DNA from: Plantago elongata
Taxonomy: Eukaryota > Streptophyta > Magnoliopsida > Lamiales > Plantaginaceae
Direction: 5' to 3'
Assembly: GCA_036897095.1 (NCBI GenBank)
Contig: JAYMSP010001522.1
Coordinates: forward strand, 1-31,282
Length of the DNA: 31,282 nucleotides
The translations under genes were made by a program, and so were the position numbers. Numbering within the stretch: position 1 is the stretch's first letter; every line of letters starts with the position of its first letter. Of the stretch, positions 31,135 through 31,282 are shown in pieces. Below the pieces are notes generated by a model. The model had not been told where the DNA came from, did not search any database, and was given only the letters and a program-made list of their open reading frames with translations.

Positions 31135-31254
31135 ATGTCTCGATCTTCTTCTAGTGGAAGAATCAACATATCGGCAACCACCAAGAAAGTCGATGTCGAC
31201 AACCGAATTGCTCTTCGTTTCTACTTCCGTATTGCCGATAACATACTCAAGCAG
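31135..31254 (+). CDS. AMSH1: AMSH1-like ubiquitin-specific metalloprotease, first coding exon (partial)
   Basis: Forty codons from the ATG at 31135 to CAG before a GT donor (GTATCC, 31255) read MSRSSSSGRINISATTKKVD, then VDNRIALRFYFRIADNILKQ. The second half is the start of the USP8-dimerisation/MIT-like domain of plant AMSH proteins, and the short Ser/Gly-rich leader before VDNRI fits AMSH1 better than AMSH3. In known members the N-terminal part binds ESCRT-III and a C-terminal MPN+ (JAMM) domain removes K63-linked ubiquitin during endosomal sorting and autophagy. Only the first exon is inside the window, so the catalytic domain cannot be judged. A 5' leader with cat/caa repeats (about 31020-31060) precedes it. 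Confidence 0.82.
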
Positions 31255-31282
31255 GTATCCTTGATTCATTTCCTATCGATTT

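Noticed and set aside
1..31282. CRISPR arrays, bacterial-type operons, tRNA or rRNA genes
   Set aside because: No regularly spaced near-identical repeats with unique spacers, no cloverleaf-like sequence recognised by eye and no rRNA words; the gene structures are plant nuclear.

Overview
The window is nuclear DNA of a flowering plant, most likely a eudicot. It is AT-rich, its genes are split by GT-AG introns, and plant-only families are present: SABATH methyltransferase, CYP72-clan P450, type-B response regulator and AMSH. Miniature inverted-repeat elements (MITEs) and decayed transposons fill the spaces. I cannot name the species from sequence alone.

Region 1 (1-15400) carries three genes, all on the minus strand. 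A dead CYP72-clan cytochrome P450 (1230-4957) lacks its first exon, has two in-frame stop codons and carries a 5'-truncated Ty1/copia element in intron 2. Next is an intact five-exon SABATH carboxyl methyltransferase (6923-8874, 373 aa). Last is an intact five-exon P450 of the same subfamily as the dead copy (10039-13526, 513 aa). The exon boundaries of the two intact genes were derived by hand and keep frame throughout. A monooxygenase next to a carboxyl methyltransferase suggests a small specialised-metabolism or hormone-modifying cluster, but this is inference.

Region 2 (15400-19800) is a degraded Mutator-like element (MULE) on the plus strand. It has a MURA-type transposase with a MULE core, a SWIM finger and a CCHC knuckle, broken by several stops and frameshifts. 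A convergent, broken GRF-type zinc-finger/coiled-coil gene follows on the minus strand.

Region 3 (21300-26500) is an intact seven-exon type-B response regulator on the plus strand (552 aa: phosphoreceiver plus GARP DNA-binding domain). Its introns are loaded with MITEs and its last intron appears to use a GC donor.

Region 4 (26500-31282) holds a 0.7-kb degenerate CCGAA-type repeat, a possible terminal exon of an unidentified minus-strand gene (28413-28483), an LTR-like stretch, and the first coding exon of an AMSH1-like deubiquitinase (31135-31254), which runs off the right edge.

I found no rRNA, tRNA or CRISPR array. No clearly new biological system is evident. The best leads are the P450/SABATH cluster, the two-gene MULE layout and the GC-AG terminal intron of the response regulator.
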